Shown here one piece after another: positions 41,205 to 50,453 of a stretch of DNA of 64,000 bases. This DNA comes from Microbacterium aerolatum. GTDB lineage: Bacteria > Actinomycetota > Actinomycetes > Actinomycetales > Microbacteriaceae. The stretch lies in contig NZ_BJUW01000010.1 of NCBI RefSeq assembly GCF_007988825.1, forward strand, positions 58,960 through 122,959. Direction: 5' to 3'. The notes under the pieces are model-generated. The model saw only the letters and a list, made by a program, of their open reading frames with translations. It made no database searches and had not been told where the DNA came from. The translations under genes were made by a program, and so were the position numbers. Every line of letters begins with the position of its first letter. Positions within the stretch are counted from its first letter, which is position 1.

Positions 41205-42209
41205 TCAGACGCGGCGGAGCAGCCCGACCTTGTCGTAGACGTCGGAGAGCGTCGCATCCGCGACGGCATCTGCGCGAGCAGCGTTCACCGCGAGGATGCG
41301 GTCGAGCTCTGCCGGGTCGTCGAGCAGCTCAAGGGCGCGACCCCGCACCGGCTCGAACTCGGAGACGACGACCTCGGCCAGGCCCTTCTTGAAGTCGCCG
41401 TAGCCGCGGCCGGCGTACTCGTCTTCGATCGACGCGACCTGGCGGCCGCTGAGGGCTGCGTAGATCGTGAGAAGGTTCGAGACGCCGGGCTTGTTCTCCC
41501 GGTCGAAGCGCACAGACCCCTCATTGTCCGTCACAGCCCGCATGATCTTCTTTGCCGACTTCGACGGGTCATCCAGCATCCACAGGACACCGGCATCGCT
41601 CTCGGCGGACTTGGACATCTTCGACGTGGGGTTCTGCAGGTCGTAGATCCGTGCGGTGTCCTTCTGGATGACCGGCATCGGCACCACGAAGGCCTCCCCG
41701 AACCGTGAGTTGAATCGCTCTGCGAGGTCACGGGTGAGCTCGACGTGCTGCTTCTGATCGTCGCCGACCGGCACGACATCGCTCTGGTAGAGCAGGATGT
41801 CGGCGGCCATCAGCACCGGGTAGGTGAACAGGCCGACGCTCGTGGCGTCCTGCCCGTAGCGTGCCGACTTGTCCTTGAACTGCGTCATGCGTCCGGCCTC
41901 GCCGAACCCGGTGATGGTGGAGAGGATCCACGCGAGCTCGGCGTGCGCGCGCACGTGGGACTGAACGTACAGGGTCGACTTCGACGGCTCGATGCCCGCG
42001 GCGATGTACTGTGCGGCGGTGCGACGGGTCTTCTCGCGCAGCTCCTTGGGGTCCTGGGCGACCGTCAGCGCGTGCAGATCGACGACTGAGAAGAACGCGT
42101 CGTAAGAACCCTGCAGATCACGCCACTGCAGGAGTGCGCCGATGTAGTTGCCGATCTGAAGCGAGTCGGCGGATGGCTGCATTCCTGAGTAAAGGCGAGG
42201 TTTCGTCAC
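41205..42209 (-). CDS. trpS: Tryptophanyl-tRNA synthetase
   Basis: TrpRS charges tRNA-Trp. The 334-residue class I synthetase has the HIGH-like [17 protein letters not shown] and KMSKS in [14 protein letters not shown]. Family blocks [20 protein letters not shown] and [16 protein letters not shown] are present. A GTG at 42209 starts the protein ([15 protein letters not shown]). The xthA gene lies 54 bases upstream on the same strand. Confidence 0.97.
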   Translation of the reverse strand: MTKPRLYSGMQPSADSLQIGNYIGALLQWRDLQGSYDAFFSVVDLHALTVAQDPKELREKTRRTAAQYIAAGIEPSKSTLYVQSHVRAHAELAWILSTITGFGEAGRMTQFKDKSARYGQDATSVGLFTYPVLMAADILLYQSDVVPVGDDQKQHVELTRDLAERFNSRFGEAFVVPMPVIQKDTARIYDLQNPTSKMSKSAESDAGVLWMLDDPSKSAKKIMRAVTDNEGSVRFDRENKPGVSNLLTIYAALSGRQVASIEDEYAGRGYGDFKKGLAEVVVSEFEPVRGRALELLDDPAELDRILAVNAARADAVADATLSDVYDKVGLLRRV

Positions 42210-42263
42210 GTCTCAATCCTATGGCGTCGTATGCCCGCGCCTTCGACGCAGTGGGCGTGGGGA

Positions 42264-43103
42264 TCAGTACGTGTAGTCCACGATCACCGGAGCGTGGTCG
42301 CTCCACCGCTCGGCGTAGCTGGCCGCTCGCGCGACGCGATAGTCCTGTGCGCGCTCCGCGAGCGGGGGAGTGGCCAGGTGATAGTCGATCCGCCAGCCGG
42401 TGTCGTTGTCGAACGCCTGCCCGCGCATCGACCACCATGTGTAGGGGCCGTCGACCTCGCCGTGGAACCGGCGCCCGACGTCGACCCAGCCGAGCCCCGT
42501 GCCGATCGTGCCGTCCACGCCGGTCACCTCGGCGCCGGCATCCCCGAGGAAGCGATCGAAGTATGAGCGCTCGCGCGGAAGGAACCCGGCCTTCTTGCGG
42601 TTGCCGCGCCAGTTCTTGATGTCGAACTCACGATGACCGACGTTGAGATCGCCGGTGACGAGGGCGAGAGCGCCGTCGTGACTCAGCTCGGCGAGCCGGA
42701 TGCCGAAGGCGTCGAGGAACTTCCACTTCTCATCCTGCTTGGGGGTATCGGCCTCGCCGCTGTGCACGTACGCGCTCACCACCGTGAGCGGGCGGTCTCC
42801 GATCAGGAAGTCGCCCTCGATCCAGCGCCCCTTCGAGTCGAAGTCGTCGGCCCCGAAGGTCGTGCGCGACTCGAGCGCGGGCGTGCGGCTCGCGATGGCG
42901 ACGCCCGCGCGTCCTTTGGCGGTCGCCTCGTCGTGAACGATGGACCACCCGGGCAGCGCGGCCTCGAGATGCTCGTCCTGCCCTCGAACCTCCTGGAGCG
43001 TCAGGATGTCGATGTCGGCGGCGTCGAGCCACCCGCTCATCCCGTTGCGGGCCGCCGCCCTGATCCCGTTGACATTGACCGAGGCGATACGCAGATGAGG
43101 CAT
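42264..43103 (-). CDS. xthA: Exodeoxyribonuclease III (AP endonuclease)
   Basis: XthA removes abasic and 3'-blocked sites in DNA. The 279-residue EEP-fold enzyme has IASVNVNGIRAAA (Asn ligand), ILTLQEVRGQDEHL (Glu ligand), YVHSGEADTPKQDEK (Tyr), ALVTGDLNVGHREFD (Asp/Asn pair) and the terminal RWSDHAPVIVDY (Asp-His). It follows brkB by 9 bases on the same strand. Confidence 0.95.
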   Translation of the reverse strand: MPHLRIASVNVNGIRAAARNGMSGWLDAADIDILTLQEVRGQDEHLEAALPGWSIVHDEATAKGRAGVAIASRTPALESRTTFGADDFDSKGRWIEGDFLIGDRPLTVVSAYVHSGEADTPKQDEKWKFLDAFGIRLAELSHDGALALVTGDLNVGHREFDIKNWRGNRKKAGFLPRERSYFDRFLGDAGAEVTGVDGTIGTGLGWVDVGRRFHGEVDGPYTWWSMRGQAFDNDTGWRIDYHLATPPLAERAQDYRVARAASYAERWSDHAPVIVDYTY

Positions 43104-43112
43104 TCCTCCAGC

Positions 43113-44321
43113 CTACTGAGGGCCCCGGACATCGCCGCGTGAGCGCAGGAACTCCGAGAGCATCCGCTGCGCCCCGGACGGCACCGGTGCCGCGGTCTGC
43201 GGGGGATCGGCAAGGAGTTCGTCTAGCTCGGCCGAAGCTCTGCGCACCGCGCGCGCGGTGCCGAGGCTCCGATACCAGGGGGCATCGCGCCGTGCCCGTC
43301 GAGCATCACGCAGACGGACGCGTGCCGCCGTCAGCAGCGCCTGATACTCGGCCGCGATGCGCTCCGACTCCGTCTCCTGGAGCAGCGGAAGATCCCGATC
43401 CTGCGCCGACACGGCGATCCAGGCTGCGGCGACCAACATCACGACGCCGGTGACGCGGAACCACAGCAGCAGTCCGACGAAGATCGCAAACGTCGCCAGC
43501 AGGGGATTGGTGGGAGTGTAGCTGAGCAGGAAACCGGCTCCGTACTGCAGCACCGTCATGGCGCCGCCGCCGAGAAGCGCGCCCGGCCAGATCGTGCGCC
43601 AGCGCAGCGACGTGCCCGTGAGGAAGCGAACCATCGCCGCCAGCGCGCCGGAGAGCAGAACGAAGGAGATGAGCACGGTTCCGAGACGGATGAGGAGGTT
43701 CAGCGTCGAGGATCCGGCATCCCAATTGAGCAGGTCGAGCAGCCACTGCAGCACGGCGGCACTCGCGTAGCTGAGCGCCGAACCTGCCAGGAGCGCCACG
43801 CCGAACAGGAACGCCGCGACCAGGTCCCGTGCCTTCAGCAGTACGTAGTTGCGGCGATCCGGCGGCAGCCCGAACATGTCCCGCACGGCGCGGCGCGAGA
43901 AGGTGACCCACCCGATCGCCGTCCAGATCACGGCGCCGAGGGCGATCGCGCCGGTCACGCCCAGCACACCCGTGGTGCCTGCGGCGATCTCGTGCGCCTG
44001 AGCGGGGGTGACGAACTTGCTGTCGTCGGTGATCAGGTCGGGGATGTAGCTGTTGATGACGCCGATCAGCGCGTCGACGGCCTCGGTGCTGCCGCCCACC
44101 CAGAGACCAGCGATCGCGAACGCCAGATAGATCGCCGCGAAGATCGCGAAGAGGGCCTGGTAGCTGACCCCGGCGGCGAGGAGGAAGCCGTTGTTCTGCA
44201 GGAAGTGCCGCCACACGCGCACTGGGAACAGGCCGAGCGTCCGTCGCGTGATCGCGGTGGCTCGCACGACCGCGGCATCCAGCCGGCCGGCCTCGGAAGC
44301 ACCGGCCTCAGAATCAGACAC
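43113..44321 (-). CDS. YihY/BrkB family inner-membrane protein
   Basis: The 402-residue membrane protein has six hydrophobic segments in the YihY/BrkB pattern: NNGFLLAAGVSYQALFAIFA at the start, a central ALAAMVRFLTGTSLRWRTIW, and GFLLSYTPTNPLLATFAIFV later. The C-terminal 90 residues are a basic, Arg-rich cytoplasmic tail. Despite an old RNase BN label, the family has no known enzyme activity; a transport role is suspected. The GTG start at 44321 is inside the 3' arm of the hairpin that ends the sdh operon. Confidence 0.9.
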   Translation of the reverse strand: MSDSEAGASEAGRLDAAVVRATAITRRTLGLFPVRVWRHFLQNNGFLLAAGVSYQALFAIFAAIYLAFAIAGLWVGGSTEAVDALIGVINSYIPDLITDDSKFVTPAQAHEIAAGTTGVLGVTGAIALGAVIWTAIGWVTFSRRAVRDMFGLPPDRRNYVLLKARDLVAAFLFGVALLAGSALSYASAAVLQWLLDLLNWDAGSSTLNLLIRLGTVLISFVLLSGALAAMVRFLTGTSLRWRTIWPGALLGGGAMTVLQYGAGFLLSYTPTNPLLATFAIFVGLLLWFRVTGVVMLVAAAWIAVSAQDRDLPLLQETESERIAAEYQALLTAARVRLRDARRARRDAPWYRSLGTARAVRRASAELDELLADPPQTAAPVPSGAQRMLSEFLRSRGDVRGPQ

Positions 44322-44351
44322 GCCCCCACCCTATTGCAGGGCGGGGGCGTG
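44319..44351 (-). terminator. sdh operon terminator hairpin that contains the brkB start codon
   Basis: On the minus strand, positions 44351-44338 pair with 44332-44319 over 14 bp with one mismatch and a 5-base loop. It begins 17 bases after the sdhB stop. The 3' arm includes GGGTGGGGGC and the GTG start codon of brkB. Confidence 0.7.
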
Positions 44352-44368
44352 CGAGGGATGCTGCCGGG

Positions 44369-45130
44369 TCAGGGGCGTCCGCGCAGGACGGCCTGCTTGA
44401 CCTCGGCGATCGCCTTGGTGACCTCGATGCCGCGCGGGCACGCCTCGGAGCAGTTGAAGGTCGTGCGGCAGCGCCAGACGCCTTCCTTGTCGTTGAGGAT
44501 GTCCAGGCGCACATCGGCGTTGTCGTCGCGCGAGTCGAAGATGAAGCGGTGCGCGTTCACGATCGCGGCAGGGCCGAAGTACTGACCGTCGGTCCAGAAC
44601 ACCGGGCACGACGAGGTGCACGCGGCGCACAGGATGCACTTGGTGGTGTCGTCGAAGATCGCGCGGTCGGCGATCGACTGCACGCGCTCCTTGCCCTTCT
44701 CCGGGGTGGAGCCGGCGACGAGGAAGGGCTGCACTTCGCGGTAGGAGGCGAAGAACGGCTCCATGTCGACGATGAGGTCCTTCTCGAGCGGCAGGCCCTT
44801 GATCGCCTCGACGTAGATCGGCTTCGAGATGTCGAGGTCCTTGATCAGCGTCTTGCAGGCCAGGCGGTTGCGGCCGTTGATGCGCATGGCGTCGGATCCG
44901 CAGATGCCGTGCGCGCACGAGCGGCGGAACGACAGCGAGCCGTCGACCTCCCACTTGATCTTGTGCAGCGCGTCGAGCACGCGGTCGGTCGAGAACAGCT
45001 CGACGTCGTAGTCGACCCAGCGGGGTTCGGCATCCTTCTCGGGGTCGAAGCGGCGGACGATGAAGGTGACCAGGAAGGACTGGACCGCCGGATCTGCGGC
45101 GGCGGGAGCCTCGGCGACAGCGTTCGACAT
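44369..45130 (-). CDS. sdhB: Succinate dehydrogenase iron-sulfur subunit
   Basis: SdhB carries electrons from the flavoprotein to the membrane quinone site. The 253 residues show the three cluster motifs: [2Fe-2S] in SCAHGICGSDAM with a later LAC, [4Fe-4S] in CILCAACTSSCP, and [3Fe-4S] in CRTTFNCSEACPRG. The ATG at 45130 is two bases after the sdhA stop. It is the last gene of the sdhCDAB operon. Confidence 0.97.
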   Translation of the reverse strand: MSNAVAEAPAAADPAVQSFLVTFIVRRFDPEKDAEPRWVDYDVELFSTDRVLDALHKIKWEVDGSLSFRRSCAHGICGSDAMRINGRNRLACKTLIKDLDISKPIYVEAIKGLPLEKDLIVDMEPFFASYREVQPFLVAGSTPEKGKERVQSIADRAIFDDTTKCILCAACTSSCPVFWTDGQYFGPAAIVNAHRFIFDSRDDNADVRLDILNDKEGVWRCRTTFNCSEACPRGIEVTKAIAEVKQAVLRGRP

Positions 45131-45132
45131 GG

Positions 45133-46938
45133 TCAGTACTTCCTCTCCATCGGCTGGTAGCGGGTCTGGACGACCGGCTTCGAGTCGAGCTTGATGTGGT
45201 CGGCCGGGGTCGACGAGTGCGGGTCGCCCGTCAGGTAGGCCATGGTGTGCTTCATCCAGTTGGCGTCGTCGCGCTTGGGGAAGTCGTCGCGCATGTGACC
45301 GCCGCGGCTCTCCTCGCGGTTCTGCGCGGCGTAGACGACGACCTCGGCGATGTCGAGCAGGAAGCCCAGCTCCACGGCCTCGAGCAGATCGGTGTTGAAC
45401 CGGTGGCCCTTGTCGTCGACGTAGACGTTCTTGTAGCGCTCGCGCAGCTCGGCGATGACGCCGAGGACGTGCTCGAGGGACTCGTGGGTGCGGAACACCT
45501 GGGCTCCGCGATCCATCTCCTCCTGCAGCTTCTTGCGCAGCACGGCGACGCGCTCGGTGCCGTTGCTGTGGCGCAGGTTCTCGAGCATGTCCTTGACGAA
45601 GCCGGCCGGGTTCTCCGGCAGGGGCACGAACTCGGCGGTCTTGGCGTACGCGACGGCGTTGTTGCCGGCGCGCTTGCCGAACACGTTGATGTCGAGCAGC
45701 GAGTTGGTGCCCAGACGGTTGGAGCCGTGCACCGAGACGCAGGCGCACTCGCCGGCGGCGTACAGACCGGGCACGACGGTGTCGTTGTCGGCGAGGACCT
45801 CGGCGTCGTTGTTGGTCGGGATGCCGCCCATGGCGTAGTGGGCGGTCGGCATCACCGGGACCGGGTCGGTGACCGGGTCGACGCCCAGGTACGTGCGGGC
45901 GAACTCGGTGATGTCGGGGAGCTTGGTCTCGAGAACCTCCGCGCCGAGGTGCGTGCAGTCCAGGTAGACGTAGTCCTTGTGGGGACCGGCGCCGCGCCCG
46001 TCGAGAACCTCCTGCACCATGGAGCGCGCCACGATGTCACGCGGGGCGAGGTCCTTGATGGTCGGGGCGTAGCGCTCCATGAAGCGCTCGCCCGACTCGT
46101 TGCGCAGGATCGCGCCCTCACCGCGGGCGCCCTCGGTGAGCAGGATGCCGAGACCGGCGAGGCCGGTCGGATGGAACTGGAAGAACTCCATGTCCTCAAG
46201 CGGCAGGTTCTTGCGCCAGATGATGCCGACGCCGTCACCGGTCAGGGTGTGCGCGTTGGATGTCGTCTTGAAGATCTTGCCGAATCCACCGGTCGCGAAG
46301 ATGACGGCCTTGGCCTGGAATACGTGCAGCTCGCCGGTGGAGAGGTCGTAGGCGACGACACCGGCGACGCCGGTCTTGCCGTCCTCGCCCTTCACCGTGA
46401 TGAGGTCGAGCACGTAGAACTCGTTGAAGAAGTTGATGCCGAGCTTGACGCAGTTCTGGAACAGCGTCTGCAGAATCATGTGGCCCGTGCGGTCGGCGGC
46501 GTAGCAGGCGCGGCGCACGGGGGTCTTGCCGTGTTCGGCGGTGTGACCGCCGAAGCGGCGCTGGTCGATCTTGCCCTCAGGGGTGCGGTTGAACGGCAGC
46601 CCCATGTTCTCGAGGTCGATGACCGCGTCGATGGCCTCCTTGGCGAGGATCTCCGCCGCGTCCTGGTCGACGAGGTAGTCGCCGCCCTTGACCGTGTCGA
46701 AGGTGTGCCACTCCCAGCTGTCCTCCTCGACGTTCGCGAGGGCCGCTGCCATACCGCCCTGCGCCGCACCTGTGTGGGAGCGCGTCGGGTACAGCTTGCT
46801 GATCACGGCGGTCTTCGCACCGGGGCCGGCCTCGATGGCGGCACGCATGCCTGCGCCTCCGGCGCCGACGATCACGACGTCGAACTGGTGGTAGTGCACG
46901 CCGTCGCGGACGACGGAATCCTGAGTCTCGGTAGTCAC
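45133..46938 (-). CDS. sdhA: Succinate dehydrogenase flavoprotein subunit
   Basis: SdhA oxidises succinate to fumarate. The 601-residue subunit has [18 protein letters not shown], the FAD-linked His in [13 protein letters not shown], the substrate loop [35 protein letters not shown], and [22 protein letters not shown] at 46938 gives [10 protein letters not shown] and leaves 17 bases to sdhD. Confidence 0.97.
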   Translation of the reverse strand: MTTETQDSVVRDGVHYHQFDVVIVGAGGAGMRAAIEAGPGAKTAVISKLYPTRSHTGAAQGGMAAALANVEEDSWEWHTFDTVKGGDYLVDQDAAEILAKEAIDAVIDLENMGLPFNRTPEGKIDQRRFGGHTAEHGKTPVRRACYAADRTGHMILQTLFQNCVKLGINFFNEFYVLDLITVKGEDGKTGVAGVVAYDLSTGELHVFQAKAVIFATGGFGKIFKTTSNAHTLTGDGVGIIWRKNLPLEDMEFFQFHPTGLAGLGILLTEGARGEGAILRNESGERFMERYAPTIKDLAPRDIVARSMVQEVLDGRGAGPHKDYVYLDCTHLGAEVLETKLPDITEFARTYLGVDPVTDPVPVMPTAHYAMGGIPTNNDAEVLADNDTVVPGLYAAGECACVSVHGSNRLGTNSLLDINVFGKRAGNNAVAYAKTAEFVPLPENPAGFVKDMLENLRHSNGTERVAVLRKKLQEEMDRGAQVFRTHESLEHVLGVIAELRERYKNVYVDDKGHRFNTDLLEAVELGFLLDIAEVVVYAAQNREESRGGHMRDDFPKRDDANWMKHTMAYLTGDPHSSTPADHIKLDSKPVVQTRYQPMERKY

Positions 46939-46955
46939 TTCTCGTTGCTCTCTTC

Positions 46956-47408
46956 TCAGTTGCCGACGACGCCCGCGGCCACGCAGGTGTCCCACAGCGT
47001 GCTGGACTCCGTCACGCCGAGGCAGGGGTCGAAGGTGAACACGACCAGGGTGCCGAGGATGATCAGCAGGCCTGCGGCGAGGCCGATGGCCCAGACCAGC
47101 GCCTTGCGCACCTTCTCGGTGGTCACGTAGTCGTTGACGATCGTGCGCATGCCGTTGCCGCCGTGGATGAACGCGAGCCACAGCATCAGCACGTCCCACC
47201 ACTGCCAGAACGGCGTGGCGAACTTGCCGGCGATGAAGGCGAAGTCGAGGGCGTGGATGCCCTCGCCGACCATGAGGTTGATGAACAGGTGGCCGAAGAT
47301 GAGCACGATCAGCACGACGCCGGATGCGCGCATGAACACCCAGCCCCACTTCTCGAGGTTCACGCCGCGGCGGCGGCGCGCGGGTGCGGCGACAGTCTGC
47401 GCGGACAT
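46956..47408 (-). CDS. sdhD: Succinate dehydrogenase hydrophobic membrane anchor subunit
   Basis: The 150-residue anchor has three membrane helices. [20 protein letters not shown] carries the candidate haem-ligand His, and the second helix is followed by [14 protein letters not shown]. Together with SdhC it forms the quinone site. Its ATG overlaps the sdhC stop by one base. Confidence 0.92.
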   Translation of the reverse strand: MSAQTVAAPARRRRGVNLEKWGWVFMRASGVVLIVLIFGHLFINLMVGEGIHALDFAFIAGKFATPFWQWWDVLMLWLAFIHGGNGMRTIVNDYVTTEKVRKALVWAIGLAAGLLIILGTLVVFTFDPCLGVTESSTLWDTCVAAGVVGN

Positions 47409-47842
47409 CAGTGACCCCCTCCGAATCCGGCGAATGCCAGCATCAGGTGGCGCGGCACGAAGCCGGCCATCAGTACGACCCATACGGCGAGCACGCCCCA
47501 GAAGATCTGCTTCTGGTAGCGGGCGCCCTTCGACCAGAAGTCGACGAGGATGATCCGCAGGCCGTTGATGGCGTGGAAGACGATGGCGGCGACCAGTACG
47601 ACCTCGCCGAGCGCCATGATCGGGTTCTTGTAGGTGCCGATCACGGCGTTGTACGCCTCGGGGGAGACCCGGATCAGCGCAGTGTCCAGCACATGGACGA
47701 GCAGGAAGAAGAAGATCGCGACTCCGGTGATGCGGTGAAGCACCCACGACCACATGCCCTCACGGCCGCGATACAGCGTTCCGCGCGGGGTCCTGGACGT
47801 GGTTTCCGAAATCGACGGTGCGGGGCGTGAGCCTGCGGACAC
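47408..47842 (-). CDS. sdhC: Succinate dehydrogenase cytochrome b556 subunit
   Basis: The 144-residue anchor contains the SdhC signature [20 protein letters not shown], with HVLDTAL and [14 protein letters not shown] contributing His ligands. It has three helices. It is the first gene of the sdhCDAB operon, and the 166 bases upstream separate it from the divergent manC and should hold both promoters. Confidence 0.94.
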   Translation of the reverse strand: MSAGSRPAPSISETTSRTPRGTLYRGREGMWSWVLHRITGVAIFFFLLVHVLDTALIRVSPEAYNAVIGTYKNPIMALGEVVLVAAIVFHAINGLRIILVDFWSKGARYQKQIFWGVLAVWVVLMAGFVPRHLMLAFAGFGGGH

Positions 47843-47995
47843 AGTCGTCCTCCCTAGTCGATGCGAGGTAGCAAGCGCTGGGTCCGAAACCGACCTCAGG
47901 GCATGCCCGATCGGGATCCATCCTATTCCTGTTCAAACGCTGAGAGCGACGAAGGGTGACCTAAGTCTCTCGACGTCGAGATTCCTTCCTCGCAC

Positions 47996-48001
47996 TACGC
48001 T
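47996..48001 (+). promoter_or_regulatory. -10 box (TACGCT) close to the manC start
   Basis: TACGCT ends 7 bases before the manC ATG, with GAGGAG inside the gap. Transcription could start at or just before the start codon. The remainder of the 166-base sdhC-manC gap shows no gene and no clear second promoter. Confidence 0.4.
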
Positions 48002-48008
48002 GAGGAGC

Positions 48009-49124
48009 ATGAGCGAGCCGTTCGACGACTTCTACGCAGTGATCCCGGCCGGCGGCATCGGGAGCCGTTTGTGGCCCCTGTCCCGCGCGGATGCGCCCAA
48101 GTTCCTGCACGACCTGACCGGTTCCGGCAACTCCCTGCTGCGCGACACTTGGGATCGCCTCGAGCCCCTCGCCGGCCCCGAGCGCATCTCCGTCGTCACC
48201 GGCCGCGCGCACAGGGCGGCCGTCGAGGCCGAGCTTCCCGGCATCCCCGACATGAACGTGTTCCTCGAGTCCGAGCCGCGCGATTCGGCAGCCGCGATCG
48301 GCCTCGCAGCGGCCATCCTCCATCGGCGCAACCCGGACGTCATCATCGGATCCTTCGCCGCAGATCACGTCATCCGGGGCACCCGCACGTTCGAGTTCGC
48401 CGTGCAGCAGGCCGTCGCAGTCGCACGCGCCGGATACATCTGCACCATCGGCATCCAGCCCTCGGAGCCCTCGGTCGGCTTCGGGTACATCCACAAGGGC
48501 GATGAGCTGGTCGTCGACGGTGCACCCGAAGCGGCCACCGTCGAGCGATTCGTCGAGAAGCCCGACCTGGAGACTGCTAAGCAGTACTACGCCGACCGGT
48601 CTTTCCTGTGGAACGCCGGCATGTTCATCTCCAAGGCGAGCGTGCTGCTCGACGAGCTCGCAGCCAACGAGCCGGAACTGCACGCGGGGCTGCTCGAGCT
48701 CGCCGAGGCGTGGGACGACCGCGAGCGCCGCGGGCCCACCGTCGACCGTGTGTGGCCGAGGCTCAAGAAGATCGCGATCGACTATGCCGTCGCCGAGCCC
48801 GCCGCCGACAAGGGGCGCCTGGCCGTCATCCCCGGCCACTTCGACTGGGACGACGTGGGGGACTTCGCCTCGCTCACGAAGCTCATCTCCGCAGGGCGGA
48901 AGAACGACCTCGCGGTGCTCGGTCCCAAGGCCCGAGTGCTGTCGGATGCCGCGACGGGGATCCTCGTCAGCCAGACCTCGCGCGTGATCAGCCTCATCGG
49001 CGTGCAGGACATCGTCGTCGTGGACACCCCCGACGCGCTGCTGGTCACGACGACCGAGCACGCGCAGCGCGTGAAGGGCGTGGTCGAGTCGCTGAAGCTC
49101 TCCGGCCGCGGCGACGTCCTGTAG
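48009..49124 (+). CDS. manC: Mannose-1-phosphate guanylyltransferase
   Basis: It makes GDP-mannose, the donor for polyprenyl-phosphate-mannose used by enzymes such as the O-mannosyltransferase at 45-1595. The 371 residues have the nucleotidyltransferase start YAVIPAGGIGSRLWPLSR, FAADHVI, FVEKPDLETAKQYY, FLWNAGMFI and FDWDDVGDFASL. The ATG at 48009 with GAGGAG fits. It lacks the C-terminal isomerase domain of bifunctional ManC/AlgA proteins. Confidence 0.93.
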   Translation: MSEPFDDFYAVIPAGGIGSRLWPLSRADAPKFLHDLTGSGNSLLRDTWDRLEPLAGPERISVVTGRAHRAAVEAELPGIPDMNVFLESEPRDSAAAIGLAAAILHRRNPDVIIGSFAADHVIRGTRTFEFAVQQAVAVARAGYICTIGIQPSEPSVGFGYIHKGDELVVDGAPEAATVERFVEKPDLETAKQYYADRSFLWNAGMFISKASVLLDELAANEPELHAGLLELAEAWDDRERRGPTVDRVWPRLKKIAIDYAVAEPAADKGRLAVIPGHFDWDDVGDFASLTKLISAGRKNDLAVLGPKARVLSDAATGILVSQTSRVISLIGVQDIVVVDTPDALLVTTTEHAQRVKGVVESLKLSGRGDVL

Positions 49125-49252
49125 CCCTGTGGACGCGTCTATTGCGAGTTCATAACCATTAACCGTCGCGACGCTTCTGGATGCGGTAACACTGGGTAAC
49201 TTAGCCAGACGGGCCTAGCGATCGGCGCAGGCCAGTAGTCGTGGAGGCTTAC

Positions 49253-50344
49253 GTGACCATTTCCACCCGAAAGCGCGCTCTGGCCGCGCTCGTGGCGACC
49301 GGCGTCGCCGTCGCTCTCGCAGGCTGCGGAGCTGCTCCCGAGGATGACGGCGGGAACGCCGGAGGCGAGACGATCGACTTCCTGCCCTGCATCGTCTCGG
49401 ATGCCGGCGGATTCGACGACAAGTCGTTCAACCAGCTCTCCTTCGAGGGCGTCGTGCAGGCAGCCGACGAGCTCGGTGTCGAGTACAAGAACGTCGAGTC
49501 CAACAGCGAGACCGACTTCGCCCCGAACCTGGAGAGCCTCGTCTCGCAGGGCTGCAACGCCGTCGTCTCGGTCGGCTTCGCGCTGTCCGCCGCGACCGTC
49601 GAGTCGGCTCTGGCCAACGAGGGCATCGACTACATCCTCGTCGACGACGCCGCCGACAACGACTTCGACGGCGAGAAGGATGCCGAGAACGTCAAGCCGC
49701 TGCTGTACGACACTGCCCAGGCCGCGTTCCTCGCCGGTTACCTGTCCGCCGGTTACTCCGAGACCGGCAAGGTCGGCACATACGGCGGCATGGAGTTCCC
49801 GACCGTGACCATCTTCATGGACGGCTTCTACCAGGGCGTCAACTACTACAACGAGCAGAACGACGCCGCTGTCGAGGTCGTCGGCTGGGACGGCAAGTCG
49901 GGCTCCTTCACCGGCGGCTTCGAGGCCGGCCCCGAGGCCAAGACCGTCGCGCAGAACATCATCGACCAGGGCGTCGACGTGCTTCTGCCGGTCGGTGGAC
50001 CCATCTACCAGTCGGGCCTGCAGGCCATCAAGGAGTCCGGTCGTGACATCGCACTGATCGGTGCGGATGCCGACCTGTTCGTCACCGACCCGACGACGGC
50101 CGACTTCGTGCTGACCTCGATCCTCAAGGACATGAAGCTGTCCGTCTACGAGGCGACCATGAGCAGCGCGAACGACGAGTTCGACGCCGAGGCGTACGTC
50201 GGAACCCTGGAGAACGAGGGCGTCGGCATCGCCGAGCTCCACAACTTCGAGGACAAGGTCGACGCCGAGCTCTGGACCGCGGTCCAGGACCTGCAGCAGC
50301 AGATCATCGACGGTGAGGTCACCGTCACCTCGTACCTCGGCTGA
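49253..50344 (+). CDS. BMP family nucleoside-binding lipoprotein
   Basis: This is the binding protein of the nucleoside ABC importer that follows. The 363-residue product has lipobox VALAGC with Cys25 and the BMP/Med fold (DAGGFDDKSFNQLSFEGV, then NLESLVSQGCNAVVSVGF, VGTYGGMEFPTVTIFMDGFY and PVGGPIYQSGLQAI). The GTG at 49253 has GGAGG five bases upstream, better than the in-frame GTG at 49241. The downstream deaminase and phosphorylase genes make nucleosides the likely ligand. Confidence 0.92.
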   Translation: MTISTRKRALAALVATGVAVALAGCGAAPEDDGGNAGGETIDFLPCIVSDAGGFDDKSFNQLSFEGVVQAADELGVEYKNVESNSETDFAPNLESLVSQGCNAVVSVGFALSAATVESALANEGIDYILVDDAADNDFDGEKDAENVKPLLYDTAQAAFLAGYLSAGYSETGKVGTYGGMEFPTVTIFMDGFYQGVNYYNEQNDAAVEVVGWDGKSGSFTGGFEAGPEAKTVAQNIIDQGVDVLLPVGGPIYQSGLQAIKESGRDIALIGADADLFVTDPTTADFVLTSILKDMKLSVYEATMSSANDEFDAEAYVGTLENEGVGIAELHNFEDKVDAELWTAVQDLQQQIIDGEVTVTSYLG

Positions 50345-50357
50345 CCGAGGACGAAAC

Positions 50358-50392
50358 CGAGGGGAGGTCGGCGACCCGCCGGCCTCCCCTCG
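50358..50392 (+). terminator. Intercistronic hairpin after the BMP lipoprotein gene
   Basis: A 16-bp stem with one G-U pair (50358-50373 with 50377-50392) and a 3-base loop lies between the binding-protein gene and the ATPase gene of the same transporter. No T-tract follows. It can protect the upstream message or attenuate the downstream genes. Confidence 0.7.
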
Positions 50393-50453
50393 CCGATGCC
50401 CGGGTGCCCACAGGAACCTGGGACGAAGCACCTTCCCTGATTAGGATCTGAAT

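Noticed and set aside
45196..47130. 644-codon plus-strand frame opposite sdhA and part of sdhD
   Set aside because: Antisense shadow of a conserved operon; no ribosome binding site or domain.
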